DNA from: Adineta steineri
Lineage: Eukaryota; Rotifera; Eurotatoria; Adinetida; Adinetidae
Assembly (NCBI GenBank): GCA_905250115.1
Contig: CAJNOI010000051.1
Coordinates: 248,001-312,000, forward strand
Direction: 5' to 3'
DNA length: 64,000 bases
The stretch's first letter is position 1, and the number at the start of each line of letters is the position of its first letter. A model generated the notes under the pieces. It ran no database searches. It saw nothing but the letters and a program-made list of their open reading frames with translations, and was not told where the DNA came from. Shown here one piece after another: positions 38,167 through 51,761 of the stretch. The translations under genes and the position numbers were made by a program.

Positions 38167-39294
38167 TCTTATTTGATCAGTACAGAAAACATTGATAATA
38201 AGTGAAAAGTGATATGTACAATCAGTTGATAAAAAATCACCAAATTCGATAAGGTAGCACATTGGCTGTCATATTATAGGTTTCAATAGATGTCCCTTGT
38301 AATAAGTTAGTCTTCACAGAGATTAACTAATAATAGCACTTAAAATGTATTTTAGATAAAAATAAGAGTAGAATACGAAATAGTAAAACAAAGATGATTA
38401 TTCCATTTCCTTTTTTTTTTCTTTTACTCTTTAAATATAATAAGAAGAATATAAATGTAAGCGTAATATCTTTTCTTTCACTTATTTTTGCACTACAACA
38501 TACAAGAAGATTATGTTTTTTTATGAAAAATTTGGTGATTGGGCGACGGTGAGACATGTCTGTGGGCGCTCAGCCATATCCGAACCTTGAGCCGCCGCTA
38601 CAAACAATGACTGAATGATTGCTAAAAATATCGAAGAGAAGAACAAAGAACTGTTTTGATGTATATTATCTATATCGAATCAAATAATTTCTTTTAACTC
38701 ATTTTGCAAAGATTTTGTCAATTTGAAGTGATCATGTCGCTATGATATTATATTGACTCTGTAGATAAGAAACATACATTATTGTCTACATCTATAAATG
38801 ATATATTTAATGTTGTTTCTACTATAGGAAGACTTATTTTTATTCAGGCAAATATTTTCCTTCTTTGTTTTTTCTCCGTTTTACTTATATGTATCAAATG
38901 ACAGTCTAGTTCGAGTCATCTAAATTTTTATAGACATACTGATGAAAAAATCAATTTTTACATCACAAGCACAATTGTATTTCAATGACAGATTACCAAT
39001 AGAAATGTATCTCCAACCTCTCTTCCGTACAATGAACGAATAGAATAATTTATTGAGTAAGACTGGACTGTAATTCATCCAATAGTAAAATGATGTTAAA
39101 GTATATATGCATTGTTTGTTTTCTAAAGTAACTCAGCCAGATCAATTTTTATTTCATGAAAATTTTATACTATCAAAAAAATTGAATTAATAATTTCTAC
39201 TGTGAATAAAGATCATATTTATATTTGTCTTCGTATTATTTATAATATTTAATTTAAAATTATAGATCTTTTTATATTAAATAATAATAAAAAA
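38167..39294. other. Divergent promoter region
   Basis: Lies between GT43 (-) and PSMC4 (+). A short GC-richer patch at about 38537-38600 stands out from AT-rich surroundings and may mark a promoter or relic. No coding text. Confidence 0.45.
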
Positions 39295-41111
<1,817 letters not shown>

Positions 41112-41305
41112 TCAAAACTTAATAAAATTTGTCATATGATGATAATGGTTGTAGAACTCATTCTTTTATTTAAATGATTAAATGTATTCTCGACAAAAAA
41201 AACACGTTTTTCTTGTTTATCTTTTTTTTACTACTACTACTACTACTGTTCAATTTATTATTCTAGATCTCATATTTTTTTTACTTATTGTGTGTGTAAA
41301 AGAAA

Positions 41306-43254
41306 ATGTCGAAAGCCAATGGTAATAATCGAATAAGTGCATTAAAGCGTCTTGGTAAATCATCTTCAATAAATAATATTAATCATCGTCAAACAATTGG
41401 ATTAAATAATTCATCGGTCAAAGATGCACGAGAATTATTAATAAATCGAACTATATCATCAACATTTGATGCTAGACAAATGTTCAATCGTCAATCATCA
41501 CAAACATTTAGTACAATGCCTACAAATATTATTGTACGAAATACAGAAGATATTAATAATAATAATGAAAAAATGGTTGTTGTTACAGGACTTAAAGACA
41601 TGAAAATGAAAGATGGACGTGTAAATAACAAAGATAGATTGAGAAGAAAAAAATTTCATTTCATTTTTTTTTCTAGCTTATTCAAGCAGCAACAACAGAT
41701 AATAATCAATCTGGAAAAAAGAAACAAATTTTTGCAGTTGGTCAATCTACTTTTGTTACTATTCGTAATAATAATAATAGTAATAATAATAATAATATTA
41801 ATTTCAGTTCGAATCAATCGACTGAAAAACTTTCTTTCACTAAAGTAAATTACTTTTCTTTTATTTATTATTCACTAAAAATAAAGTTCACACCTCTGTT
41901 TTTTAGACAATTACGAATACATCTGTTAATCGTAACGATGATAATGATAATACTCAAACGACAAATACTTTTTCTTCTCTATCGAATCAAAAAGTTGTTA
42001 TTAAAGTTGTCAATGATAAATATCAAGAAGCTCCTAAACCAATACAAATCTCAACAACAACAACAGCAGTCCCAGCTCGTTCACACTCGTTATATACTCG
42101 CCAAAATTCACCTCCACTTATCAAACGTTTACATGATGTTTCTATTCAAACAACGCCTCCACCATCTTCATCTCGATCACCTATTCGAATAAATTCTCAT
42201 CGACGTCTTCCATCTACTCATATAGTTGACGAAGATGAGCATATATCCGATCGTTCAATGAATGAAGATTTTTATGAACCACCAGTAAAACGTACAAGTT
42301 CAACTTCAACTTCAACTACACGAAAAACTTCTAATACAGAAAAAGAACAACAATCTACATTTACACCAGTATCTACAGGTTCTACTAAACGAACATCAAC
42401 AGGTGCACCAGTTAATTCAAAACCAACATCCCAAACGTCCACTACAGTATATTTTCTTCCATTTCCATTATTTCTTTTATCCATTTATCTTATAGTCAAA
42501 ACCAATATCAACTACACAATCACAAACAACTCCCGGAACAGTTTTAGTTACTAATCTTGTACCATCTGTTACAGAAGAAGATGTTTTTGTATGTTTTAGA
42601 AATAATATTATTATCTATTTTTTTATTTGTAATCTTATTCAGGAGTTATTTGGTCAAATTGGTCGTATTAATGAAATAATTACATTAAGTCCAGGATGTG
42701 TTCAAATTGTTTTTGCCAAACGAGAAGATGGTGAACAAGCTGTTTCTAAATATCATAATCGTTTATTAGATGGACAATTTATGTATGTTAGTCTTCAACG
42801 AACAGCAGCAGCACCTTCACCTTCAGTAAATCAAACGCCTAAAAGTTCAAATAATATTCCACAACCACCAGCAAAAGAAAATGCGTAAATAATTGCATCT
42901 GTTTTTGTTTTTTTTTATTCTCTTCTATTTAAATTAGATCATCAACTACGCAACAACCATCGAAATCGAATCCTGCATCTAAAACTACAAATAATACTTC
43001 ACAACCACCAGCAAAAGAAAATGGGTAAATGATTTCATCTGTCTTCTTTTTTATTTTCATTTTCGTCTCTTTAAATTAGATCATCGACTAATTCTTCATC
43101 AACAACAACAACAACAAATCATCAACCATTGAAATTCAATACTACATCTAAAACTTCAAGTAAAAGTTCTCTTGATCCTGCATTTATCCGTCAAGCACTT
43201 TTTCATCCGTCGAATAATTCAACAAATCCTGTACAATTTCAAGTTAAACTTTAA
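41306..43254 (+). CDS. POLDIP3: POLDIP3/SKAR-like RRM protein
   Basis: Seven exons: 41306-41620, 41677-41844, 41907-42446, 42496-42588, 42643-42884, 42938-43024 and 43080-43254, giving 539 residues. SKAR links the exon-junction complex and S6K1 to mRNA export and translation. Evidence: the N-terminal ISALKRLGK and DARELLINR/DARQMF motifs, a long Ser/Thr-rich linker, and a central RRM (TVLVTNLVPSVTEEDVFELF, ending KYHNRLLDGQFMYVSLQ). The C-terminal LDPAFIRQALF...VQFQVKL resembles the vertebrate end. Exons 5-6 and 6-7 contain a duplicated unit (QPPAKEN followed by an intron and SST). A TTCTAG tract 40 bp before the ATG is a possible leader acceptor. Confidence 0.88.
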
Positions 43255-43439
43255 TAATAAAGAAACGTTTTGAACTTCAATCTGTTTTTTCTTTCATTCG
43301 GGATCATTGTTTTGTTTGTTCGGTTTTGTTTTTTTTCGCTGCATGTTTACTCATTTATCATTATGTATAAAAAAAAATACAAAAGATATTCAATTAGATA
43401 GAAATGTTTTGAGTACTTTTTCAGACAAACAAAAACATA

Positions 43440-44202
43440 ATGTTTATTCGTAATATTCAAATACTTCGTTTGATATGTAATCAAACAAAATATAGATTGT
43501 TTTCGACAACAAATAATTATTTTAATATGAAACAAGAACATACACAACTAGTGAATAAAAAAGATCAAAATGATATTTCTCCTATTGAAAATAAATTACC
43601 TTCTTTAGCTAATTTACCATCATATTTACCAGAACCAACTGGTGTAAAATCAAAATTATTTAATGATTTTTATTTAGTATATCGATTTGGTTATCGTCGA
43701 CCACTTCGATATGTTCAAGTTCTTAAACTTACACAAACAATAGCAACGTAAGTCTCGAAGGTTAGATCTAAAAACGAAACTTTTTCTTTCTAGCGCTTTG
43801 ATAACACCCTATCAAATTTATAATTACAATGAAGGTTTAATACCATTATTTGAATTTCAATTATCATTATTTTTCTTAAGTCTTGCATCATTCAGTCTTT
43901 TCTTATTTGGTTGGGTTGCAACACGTACAATTTGTTTTATCTATACAAATGTTGAATGTGATCGTGTTATTTTAACTCATATAGATTTTTGGGGTCGACG
44001 TCAAAATATTGAATTAGATACACGTGATATTATACCAATAAATGATATTGAAACACCAAATAGAACATTTTTATCATTTAAACGTTATTCCGTACCTGAT
44101 ACAATGTATTATTCAACCAAATTTGGTCAAATACTTGATCGACCAAGATTTAATCGATTATTTGCTGGTATAATAACACAAGATACAAAAAATTGGTGGT
44201 AG
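43440..44202 (+). CDS. TMEM186: TMEM186-like mitochondrial membrane protein
   Basis: Two exons, 43440-43747 and 43794-44202, giving 238 residues. TMEM186 is an inner-membrane factor in mitochondrial complex I assembly. The N terminus is basic and Ser/Thr-rich (MFIRNIQILRLICNQTKYRL), consistent with a presequence. YRFGYRRPLRYVQVLKLTQT leads into two hydrophobic segments, the second being LFFLSLASFSLFLFGWV. The C-terminal block ILTHIDFWGRRQNIELDTRD, followed by SFKRYSVPDTMYYSTKFGQI, matches what I recall of the TMEM186 family (ISHLTFWGRRQDI; RYSxxETLYFTLRxG). It lies 185 bp behind POLDIP3, and its ATG is 16 bp after a strong CTTTTTCAG acceptor-like tract. Confidence 0.85.
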
Positions 44203-44337
44203 ATATTATTATTATTCGTAATAGTCAAAGTCGTTTGTATTGAATGAATTTATTTTTAAATAAAAAGAAACTACAAATAAAACTAATATATATATCTATG
44301 ATAATGTGTTAAAAATGTTTTGTTTTCTAATATTGAT

Positions 44338-45905
44338 TTAATTTAATGTAGAATATGATGAAGATCTAATTATTGATTCACCATCAAATGTTTCTTGAAT
44401 TTCTGTTTCATTTGTTCGAAATAAATTCTCAGCACTAATACTTAAATTTGGTATTTGTGACCATCCACTATGAGTACCAGCTAAATCAAATAAACCACTT
44501 GTACTAGTATGTAAATGTTGAAAAATGGATGGTGCAGTATGATCTTCAATACTACTTGATCGAATTGTTGTTGAATTTAAACCTGATTGATTTGTATGAA
44601 ATGATGATGATGATGATGTAGTTGTAGATGATGATTTTTTCATAAGTTCATCAAGTAATCGTGAATAAATTCTAAGTTCATCTTCAATACTAAAACGTAA
44701 TTCATGTGCCATATGTTCAAAACGTCCACGTAAATCATCATATTCAGTTTTAAGTCTTTCAACTATTGTTCTTTCATGAAATTGTTTTTCACGGATTTTA
44801 CGTTCCATTTCATGTAATTTACCTTCTTCATCACGTAATAAACGACGTTTATCTGATAAAATTTTTGTTAAATCATTCAATCGTATTTGTTCCTTATCAT
44901 AATCCTAGAATAAAATAAGATTTCAAGAAAAAAAAAATTTTTGTTCTCAAAAAACTAATTTACTTCCATAGTTGTGCGTAATTTTGTTTCTTCCATTTGT
45001 TGTAAACGATTTTTTTCCATTTCATGTATTGAAGTTTCTGATACTCCAGGCATTTGTTTAAGTTGATTTTCTACCATACGTAATTGTCCTTCAATTTGAT
45101 ATTCAAGTTCATCTTGAAATTTTTTAGCTTGTTTAGAATAATCACGTTTAATATCTCGAATTGCATTTGTTAATTCTTCTCGATAAAATGATATTGAATC
45201 ATCTTTTGATTGATCTAATAAACGTTTCCATTCATTGATTTCTTCTTCATTCAATGCATTGACTAAATTAAGACGTTCACGTAATGATTGTATATCATCT
45301 AATAATGTTTGTTTATCAATAACTAAACGTAACCAATCTTGTAAACGTTCACGAAATTTATTAAATTCTTTTATTAAATCATCACGTGTACTTGAAGTTT
45401 CTTCTTCACTTACACGTTCACGTTGTATTATACGATTTAATTCATCTTGTAATCGATCAACAAGATTACGTAAATTATCTTGTCGACTTTTATACATATC
45501 TTGAATATTTCCATATAATGCAACTGTACGATTCATAACAGCTGTTTCTTGTTCAGCAGCACGTGAACGTACTTCATCCGTAGCACGTTTAATACCACGA
45601 TCATTGATTTGATTAATTAATTGTTGTAAATCATTTTCATCACGTGGTAAAATTCCCCATTTTGAAAATTCATCTTTTAGCTGTGCTTGTAATTGTTCAT
45701 TGATACGTTTTAATTGTTCAATATTGGAAAGAAAATGTGAAAAACGATCATTTAAATGACGTAATTCTTCTTTTTCTTTAACATCACGATCACGTTCACG
45801 TTGAACAAGTTCCATTGCTTTACCAACTTCTTCATTTGTTTGTCCACTTGTTGTACGACTTGATGTTCCAATGTCATATTCAAACTTTAAAACACGTTTT
45901 TCCAT
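44338..45905 (-). CDS. Intermediate filament protein with a lamin-length rod
   Basis: Two exons on the minus strand, 44964-45905 and 44338-44904, giving 502 residues. The rod starts at residue 44 with EKEELRHLNDRFSHFLSNIE, the conserved coil 1A start of intermediate filaments, and ends near residue 402 with IEDELRIYSRLLDELM, corresponding to the conserved TYRKLLEGE-type end. The ~358-residue rod fits the long lamin/protostome class rather than the ~310-residue vertebrate cytoplasmic class. The ~100-residue tail is Ser/Thr-rich, and I see no lamin-tail Ig fold, nuclear localisation signal or CaaX box, so a cytoplasmic protein is inferred. The start is the first ATG; the frame extends 12 bp further to a GTG only. 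It converges on TMEM186 with 135 bp between stops. Confidence 0.85.
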
Positions 45906-47534
45906 CTTACTTAACACACGAAAAAAGAAAATGAAAAGAAATATAAATGTATAATCGAATAAAATTCTTTTATATTTCTCTCGTATTCTAATGCGAATTT
46001 AATATCACATTAATCCTGATAGGTTACATCATAAGTGAAAAAAAATCAATCACTATTGTTTCTCATGGCATAGAGTAATTATTTTGAACTTATATATGTA
46101 TTAACAATGACTAGAGTAAAGAGGTCAATCCTGATTGAAATATGAATGTTTTATAGTCAATGTCATTGTGTATGTATGTATGTACACTTCTCAATGTTTA
46201 TGAGAAAAGATATAAATAAAAGTTGATTTCTATAAAAGTAGAATCTTATATACAACTAGATAATTAGTATTGTGTTAAGTCAGTCATTTTTTCTGTTTAT
46301 CTCCGTTTCAGTATTGAATAGTAATCATTTTTAGAAAAAGAAATATAAATCAACAATAATAATGTTATTTTTTTGATGGTTTTTTATGCATTTTAGAAAA
46401 TTTGAGATTTGCGAAAAAATAAATCTTTAGAATTTTGTATATTATTATTTAATCTGAAATGCATGAATAAATAGGTTTTTTCAAGATAATTTACTTATGT
46501 ATACATCCGTAGTTTCATGTTAAAAAATAATGGTTGTAGTATATAAAAAACAATAAACGGCACATAATTTTATTAAAAAAAATCATTTCACAAATTATTT
46601 ATTTTAATGCGAAAACAAACTTTTCCCTGAATACTTTACAGAGAAGCATTATCTTACTTTAAACAATATATATCATTTCTTTTTTTTACAACGTTCATTT
46701 TTTAATTACTATCAACAATTGAAATAGTCATTTGCTTCTTTATGAATGCAAAATTATTTCTTTTTTATTCCACAATAGTATTTCATATTGAAGCTATGAA
46801 GAAATTTCTTAATCTTTTTGTGACTTTTAAAAACTATTTTCAATAAAACTCTTCAATGATCGTGTACGAAACACTTTCCTTTTTCCAACAGAAAAAAATT
46901 TCTTACAATATCTCATTGTCGCACTGGAATTCATTATCTACAATAAATTACATAAGTTAGAAAAGTTTCTTCGATCTTATTTTCATCACTATTGAGTTTA
47001 CAGTTTTTTCATTCCTTGGCATAATGTTTAAAGTATGCTCTATGTACGAAATTTCACAAAACTTTTTTCATTGTCTTTTCGTAATAAATTGCATACATTC
47101 ATCAAACATTCATACAATGTCTGACACAAGAATATAAAAGAAAAATTAATTCGTTAAAAGTATAATATTTCTCTTTCTACCTTTACTCGATGAAAAAAAA
47201 TATCGTCTACTCATTTACAGACGGCAGTAATGATGTAGACAGGCAAGAAAAAGTTGGAAAGAGTAATCATAAAATAAACTTAGATTGTTAGCTACCGTTT
47301 TGTTCACTCTTTCGGTAATATTACCAACAAATTAGTTTGCTTTATTCTGTTTCTTGCTCTTTACAATATTATTTCCAAAAGTAACTAGGTGGAGTGTGTC
47401 TTTGAGCGACAATAAAGAAAACATAAATATTCGAAGTCGGTGAAAAATCAAGAGAAAACAAGTCATTGTCAATATAAAGAGGAACGGGGATCTTTCTTTT
47501 CATTCAAACAATAACAAATCATAGCAAGATCAGA
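45906..47534. other. Intergenic, divergent promoters
   Basis: No gene seen; AT-rich with short homopolymers. A TATAAAG at 47473-47479 lies about 55-60 bp before the ART-TPR ATG. Confidence 0.5.
47473..47479 (+). promoter_or_regulatory. Possible TATA box of ART-TPR gene 1
   Basis: TATAAAG at suitable distance upstream of the ATG at 47535. In AT-rich DNA this is weak evidence. Confidence 0.3.
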
Positions 47535-49832
47535 ATGAATAAATCAAAATCAAATCAAAATGCCGATGCATCACCTAAATCAACGACATCATCAAATATT
47601 CGACAACCACGACGACGTATGGCTCAAAACTACCTTCTCCTATGGGTAGATACCGGCAACGAACAAACGAACGAAGATTATGAAAATACATTAAAACAAA
47701 TACAAACTATTACTGGTGATGTCAATGTCTTTACACAACGAGATGCATGCATCGACTTTCTTACAGATGCTCAAGAAGACATCAAGTCTTTTCTCGTTGT
47801 CAGGGATACTATGCTTGAACAAATAATTCCCCTCATTAATGATATTCCTCAGCTAGAGGGTATTTATATCTTTAGTGATATTAAAATCCCACATGAACAA
47901 TGGACAAAAAAATGCGACAAGACCAAAAGCATTCATACCAATGTCAGTAATCTATACCAAGCATTACAAATCGGTATCAAGCAATTCAACCAAGACTCAA
48001 TAGCCATGAGTTTTATCACAGTAAAGGAAATGGTTCTAACTGATAATTTAAATCAGTTGGAGCCAAATTTTATGTATACACAGATATTCAAAGAAATTCT
48101 TTTTGATATGGAATATGATGAACAGGCTATCAAAGACTTTATTAGTTACTGTCGAGATTATGACTGCGTGTCACCAAAGTATATTGACCGTTTTCAGAAA
48201 GAATACCATGCTCAATTAGCTATTTGGTGGTATACTTTCCCATCCAATATCTATTATATGCTTAACTATGCCCTTCGAACATTGGAAGCCGATGTAATTA
48301 TTACGATGGGTTTTTTTATATGTCATCTGCATCAACAGATTCAGCAATTACACAAACAACAGGCTGATAGCTATGGTAAAAAACCTTTTTTAGTTTATCG
48401 AGGACAAGGTCTTACGAAAGCAGACTTTGAAAAACTTCAAAAAACAAAAGGTGGACTTATGTCATTTAACAATTTCTTGTCTACCAGTAAAGATAAAGAA
48501 GTGTCTCTCGAATTTGCTGAGTGTGCTTCGACAAAACCGGATACAGTGGGCATTCTTTTTATTATGTTCATTGATCCTTGTATTAAATCAACACCATTTG
48601 CCTCCATCAAAGAGATGAGTTATTTTACGGAAGAAAATGAAATTCTCTTCTCAATGCACACTGTGTTTCGGGTAAATGGAATAAAACAAGTGGACAATAA
48701 GAATCAGCTTTATCAAGTTGAATTACAATTAACAGCTGATGATGATCAACAACTACGATTACTTACTGATCGGATACGAGAAGAAGCTAACGATAAAACT
48801 GAATGGTACAGATTGGGTAGCTTATTGCTTAAAATTGGTCAATTCAATAAAGCTGAAGAACTTTATAACATATTACTCGAACAAACATCTGATGACAATG
48901 AAAAAGCGCTTTGTTATGGTGGTCTGGGATACATCAAAGACGACCAGGGTGATTATGAAAAGGCTATTCGGTATTACGAACAAGGACTTGAAATTAAACA
49001 AAAAAATCTTTCTTTAAATCATCCTTCATTGGCTACTTCATATACTAACATCGGTAATGTGTATGGAAGCATGGGAGAGTACTCGAAAGCACTTTCATTT
49101 TACGAAAAAGCACTTGAAATTCGAGAAAGAACTCTTCCTTTAAATCATCCTGATTTGGCTAACTCATACAACAACATTGGTAATGTGTATGAGAGCACAG
49201 GAGAGTACTCGAAAGCACTTTCATTTTATGAAAAAGATCTGCAAATTTGCCAAAAAACTCTTCCTTTAAATCATCCTGATTTGGCTACTTCATACAACAA
49301 CATCGGTAGTGTTTATGACAACATGAGAGAAAACTCGAAAGCACTTTCATTTTACGAAAAAGCACTTGAAATTCGAGAAAAAACTCTTCCTTCAAATCAT
49401 CCTGATTTCGCTAACTCATATAACAACATCGGTAGTGTGTATGAGAGCACGGGAGAGTACTCGAAAGCACTTTCATTTTACGAAAGATCACTTGAAATCT
49501 TTCAAAAAACTCTTCCTTCACATCATCCTTCACTGGCTACTTCATACAACAACATCGGTTCTGTATATAAAAGCATGGGAGAGTACTCGAAAGCACTTTT
49601 ATCTCACGAAAAAGCACTTGAAGTCTTTCAAAAAACTGTCCGTTCAAATCAGCCTGAGTTGGCTACATCATACAACAACATCGGTATAGTGTATTTCAAT
49701 ATGATAGACTATTCGAAAGCACTACCATATTTAGAACGTGCTCTGGACATATGGCAACATGCGTTACCACCAACTCATCCTCATATAAAAACTGTGAAGA
49801 ACAGTATTGAAATTGTAAAAAAGGAATTATAA
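47535..49832 (+). CDS. ADP-ribosyltransferase-like / TPR fusion protein, copy 1, intronless
   Basis: Single exon of 765 residues. An N-terminal alpha/beta-looking region (~32-150; strands NYLLLWVD, VNVFTQ, SFLVVRD, GIYIFSD) has no name I can give. An arginine ADP-ribosyltransferase-like domain follows (~170-400) with an R-S-E signature: R289 in VYRGQGL, S316-T-S318 in FNNFLSTSKD, and E367-x-E369 in FTEENEILF. From ~424 there are about eight TPRs, six of them 42-residue kinesin-light-chain-like repeats (NIGNVYGSMGEYSKALSFYE) ending in HP-x-L-A. It probably transfers ADP-ribose from NAD+, with the TPRs binding a partner. The substrate is unknown. No signal peptide, so cytosolic. Intronless, unlike most neighbours. 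AATAAA overlaps 49846-49855. A paralog lies 1.9 kb downstream. Confidence 0.85.
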   Translation: MNKSKSNQNADASPKSTTSSNIRQPRRRMAQNYLLLWVDTGNEQTNEDYENTLKQIQTITGDVNVFTQRDACIDFLTDAQEDIKSFLVVRDTMLEQIIPLINDIPQLEGIYIFSDIKIPHEQWTKKCDKTKSIHTNVSNLYQALQIGIKQFNQDSIAMSFITVKEMVLTDNLNQLEPNFMYTQIFKEILFDMEYDEQAIKDFISYCRDYDCVSPKYIDRFQKEYHAQLAIWWYTFPSNIYYMLNYALRTLEADVIITMGFFICHLHQQIQQLHKQQADSYGKKPFLVYRGQGLTKADFEKLQKTKGGLMSFNNFLSTSKDKEVSLEFAECASTKPDTVGILFIMFIDPCIKSTPFASIKEMSYFTEENEILFSMHTVFRVNGIKQVDNKNQLYQVELQLTADDDQQLRLLTDRIREEANDKTEWYRLGSLLLKIGQFNKAEELYNILLEQTSDDNEKALCYGGLGYIKDDQGDYEKAIRYYEQGLEIKQKNLSLNHPSLATSYTNIGNVYGSMGEYSKALSFYEKALEIRERTLPLNHPDLANSYNNIGNVYESTGEYSKALSFYEKDLQICQKTLPLNHPDLATSYNNIGSVYDNMRENSKALSFYEKALEIREKTLPSNHPDFANSYNNIGSVYESTGEYSKALSFYERSLEIFQKTLPSHHPSLATSYNNIGSVYKSMGEYSKALLSHEKALEVFQKTVRSNQPELATSYNNIGIVYFNMIDYSKALPYLERALDIWQHALPPTHPHIKTVKNSIEIVKKEL

Positions 49833-51761
49833 AGAACATTTTAGAAATAAATAAAAGAATTTTTTGTTTACTAGTTTTTTGAATTAATTACAAGTTATAG
49901 TAACTCATGTGCTCGTACAGAGAACAACCCTATAAATAATAAAAATATAATGAACAAAGCCGACTGATAAGGTAATATACATATATGCGTATGTGTATAA
50001 ATGACCTTCTCAGACTTATTTACATGTCTAATTCTTTATGAGTGTTCCCTATAATAAAAGAAGAAGAGGTAAAATCGGAAACAATAAAAAAAAAGAATCA
50101 CTTGCATGAAATTGAATTGTAATAGTGTCGAACGAGGCTTCATATGACGAAGAGAAAGTTAAGAAACTACGGAACATATATTGATCGATATATCTTCAAA
50201 ACATGGTCTAATTCAATAGTTGAATTCAAGCTTCAAGTGTTGAATATATGGAGATATAAAAATAGGTCATTAAAATTGAATGTTTAAAAAATTGAAAGTT
50301 ATCTATTTTATATAAATAACAACCGAATTTTACGATAAAATAACATTGCAAAAGTTTATTATGAAGCTTTCGGATCACGAACAATCGAGGGTTTTCAATT
50401 GTCCGATGCAGATCGAGCTCATTACTTATTCATACTTAGAACTTACAAGGAAATCTTTCCAGCTGCCCAATCTCTTTGGAGTTCGGCCTCCGTGCATAAT
50501 ATAGATTCCAGTGAAGTATAAAAGACCGTAAAAGGATAATTGCCCCTAGGCCTTCTGTCCAGAGTTATGGGCATTTTACTGAAATTTTAGCATATGGCAT
50601 GGTATGTATAAATAAATGCAATGACGGTATTTCGACCTGAGATTTCGCCCACAGAGAGATCTATCGGGGAGTAGAATGCCCTGAAAACTTCAGCTGAAAA
50701 GAACATTTCCTTGTTAGCTATTACATAATTCTGTTGGAAAGAAAAAAATTATATGCGAGTTTTTACATAATTCTAGTGAATGATTATAGTTTTGAACGGA
50801 GTAGTTAGAATTCTCAGTTTATCATGAGAATTCTGTATATCTTGTCTTGTATATTAAAGAAATATCAAAAAAGTTCTAGAACTCTGCTGCTGGGAATTTT
50901 ATCAGCCCTCTTTTAATGTGCATTATTTACAAAATAGGCATGTGTTGTTCTTGTTAGCGATGAAATTATGTCTTATCTTCAAAGAAAATTGAAAAAATAA
51001 ATTCTTTTTTTTTGGTGTTCTTTGTACTCATTTGGCTCTATAATTTATATGAAATGATACAGAGGATGAAATTCTATTGTGATTTATCAAAATAAATAAA
51101 AGATAATCAATGACGTCATAAAAACATTAAGATAGAGTGATCTGATTCTCATCTAAATAATGATCTTCGTTTGTTTTCTTAAGCATTTACTAATTAGCAG
51201 TTCAACTTGTTAGGCGGTATTATCATCTATCTTCATTTCTTTCTTACGTCATATATGTATATCTTCTTTTATATATGTTCTCGTTTTCTTTCATACCATT
51301 CATGGATTTTTCCTTTCGTTCTACTATATGAATTTTTCCTCTCTTTTCGTACACATATATGTTGCTATATTGTCACGTTCTGAAGTCGAGTGTTAAATAG
51401 TATTTTATTAGATAATAAACTATTTCATACACGTCTATATATATATATGATGTAATACGCGTACACTAACGAATATTCTGAATAGAATATCCCTCGACAC
51501 TAACATGGATTATTCCAATAAAGAATAATCCTAGTGAATACACGAGAACAAAGAAACATATACATGAAATATAGATAAACAACCTCAATAGAAATGAAAG
51601 AAAGACTAAAATAAAACGAACGATAATAATCTAGATCATACATCACATATATGTTATGGGATTTTTCCATTCTATATATAGCGTGTGTTTTTCTTCGAAT
51701 AAACAGATATATAGAATTCTCATCTTCACAAACTACATACAATTATCAACAAATAAGTTTC
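49833..51761. other. Spacer between the ART-TPR paralogs
   Basis: No gene. The part at about 50375-50700 is visibly richer in G and C than its surroundings and may be a relic of a repeat or older coding DNA, but it has no open frame. (TA)n near 51440. Confidence 0.45.
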
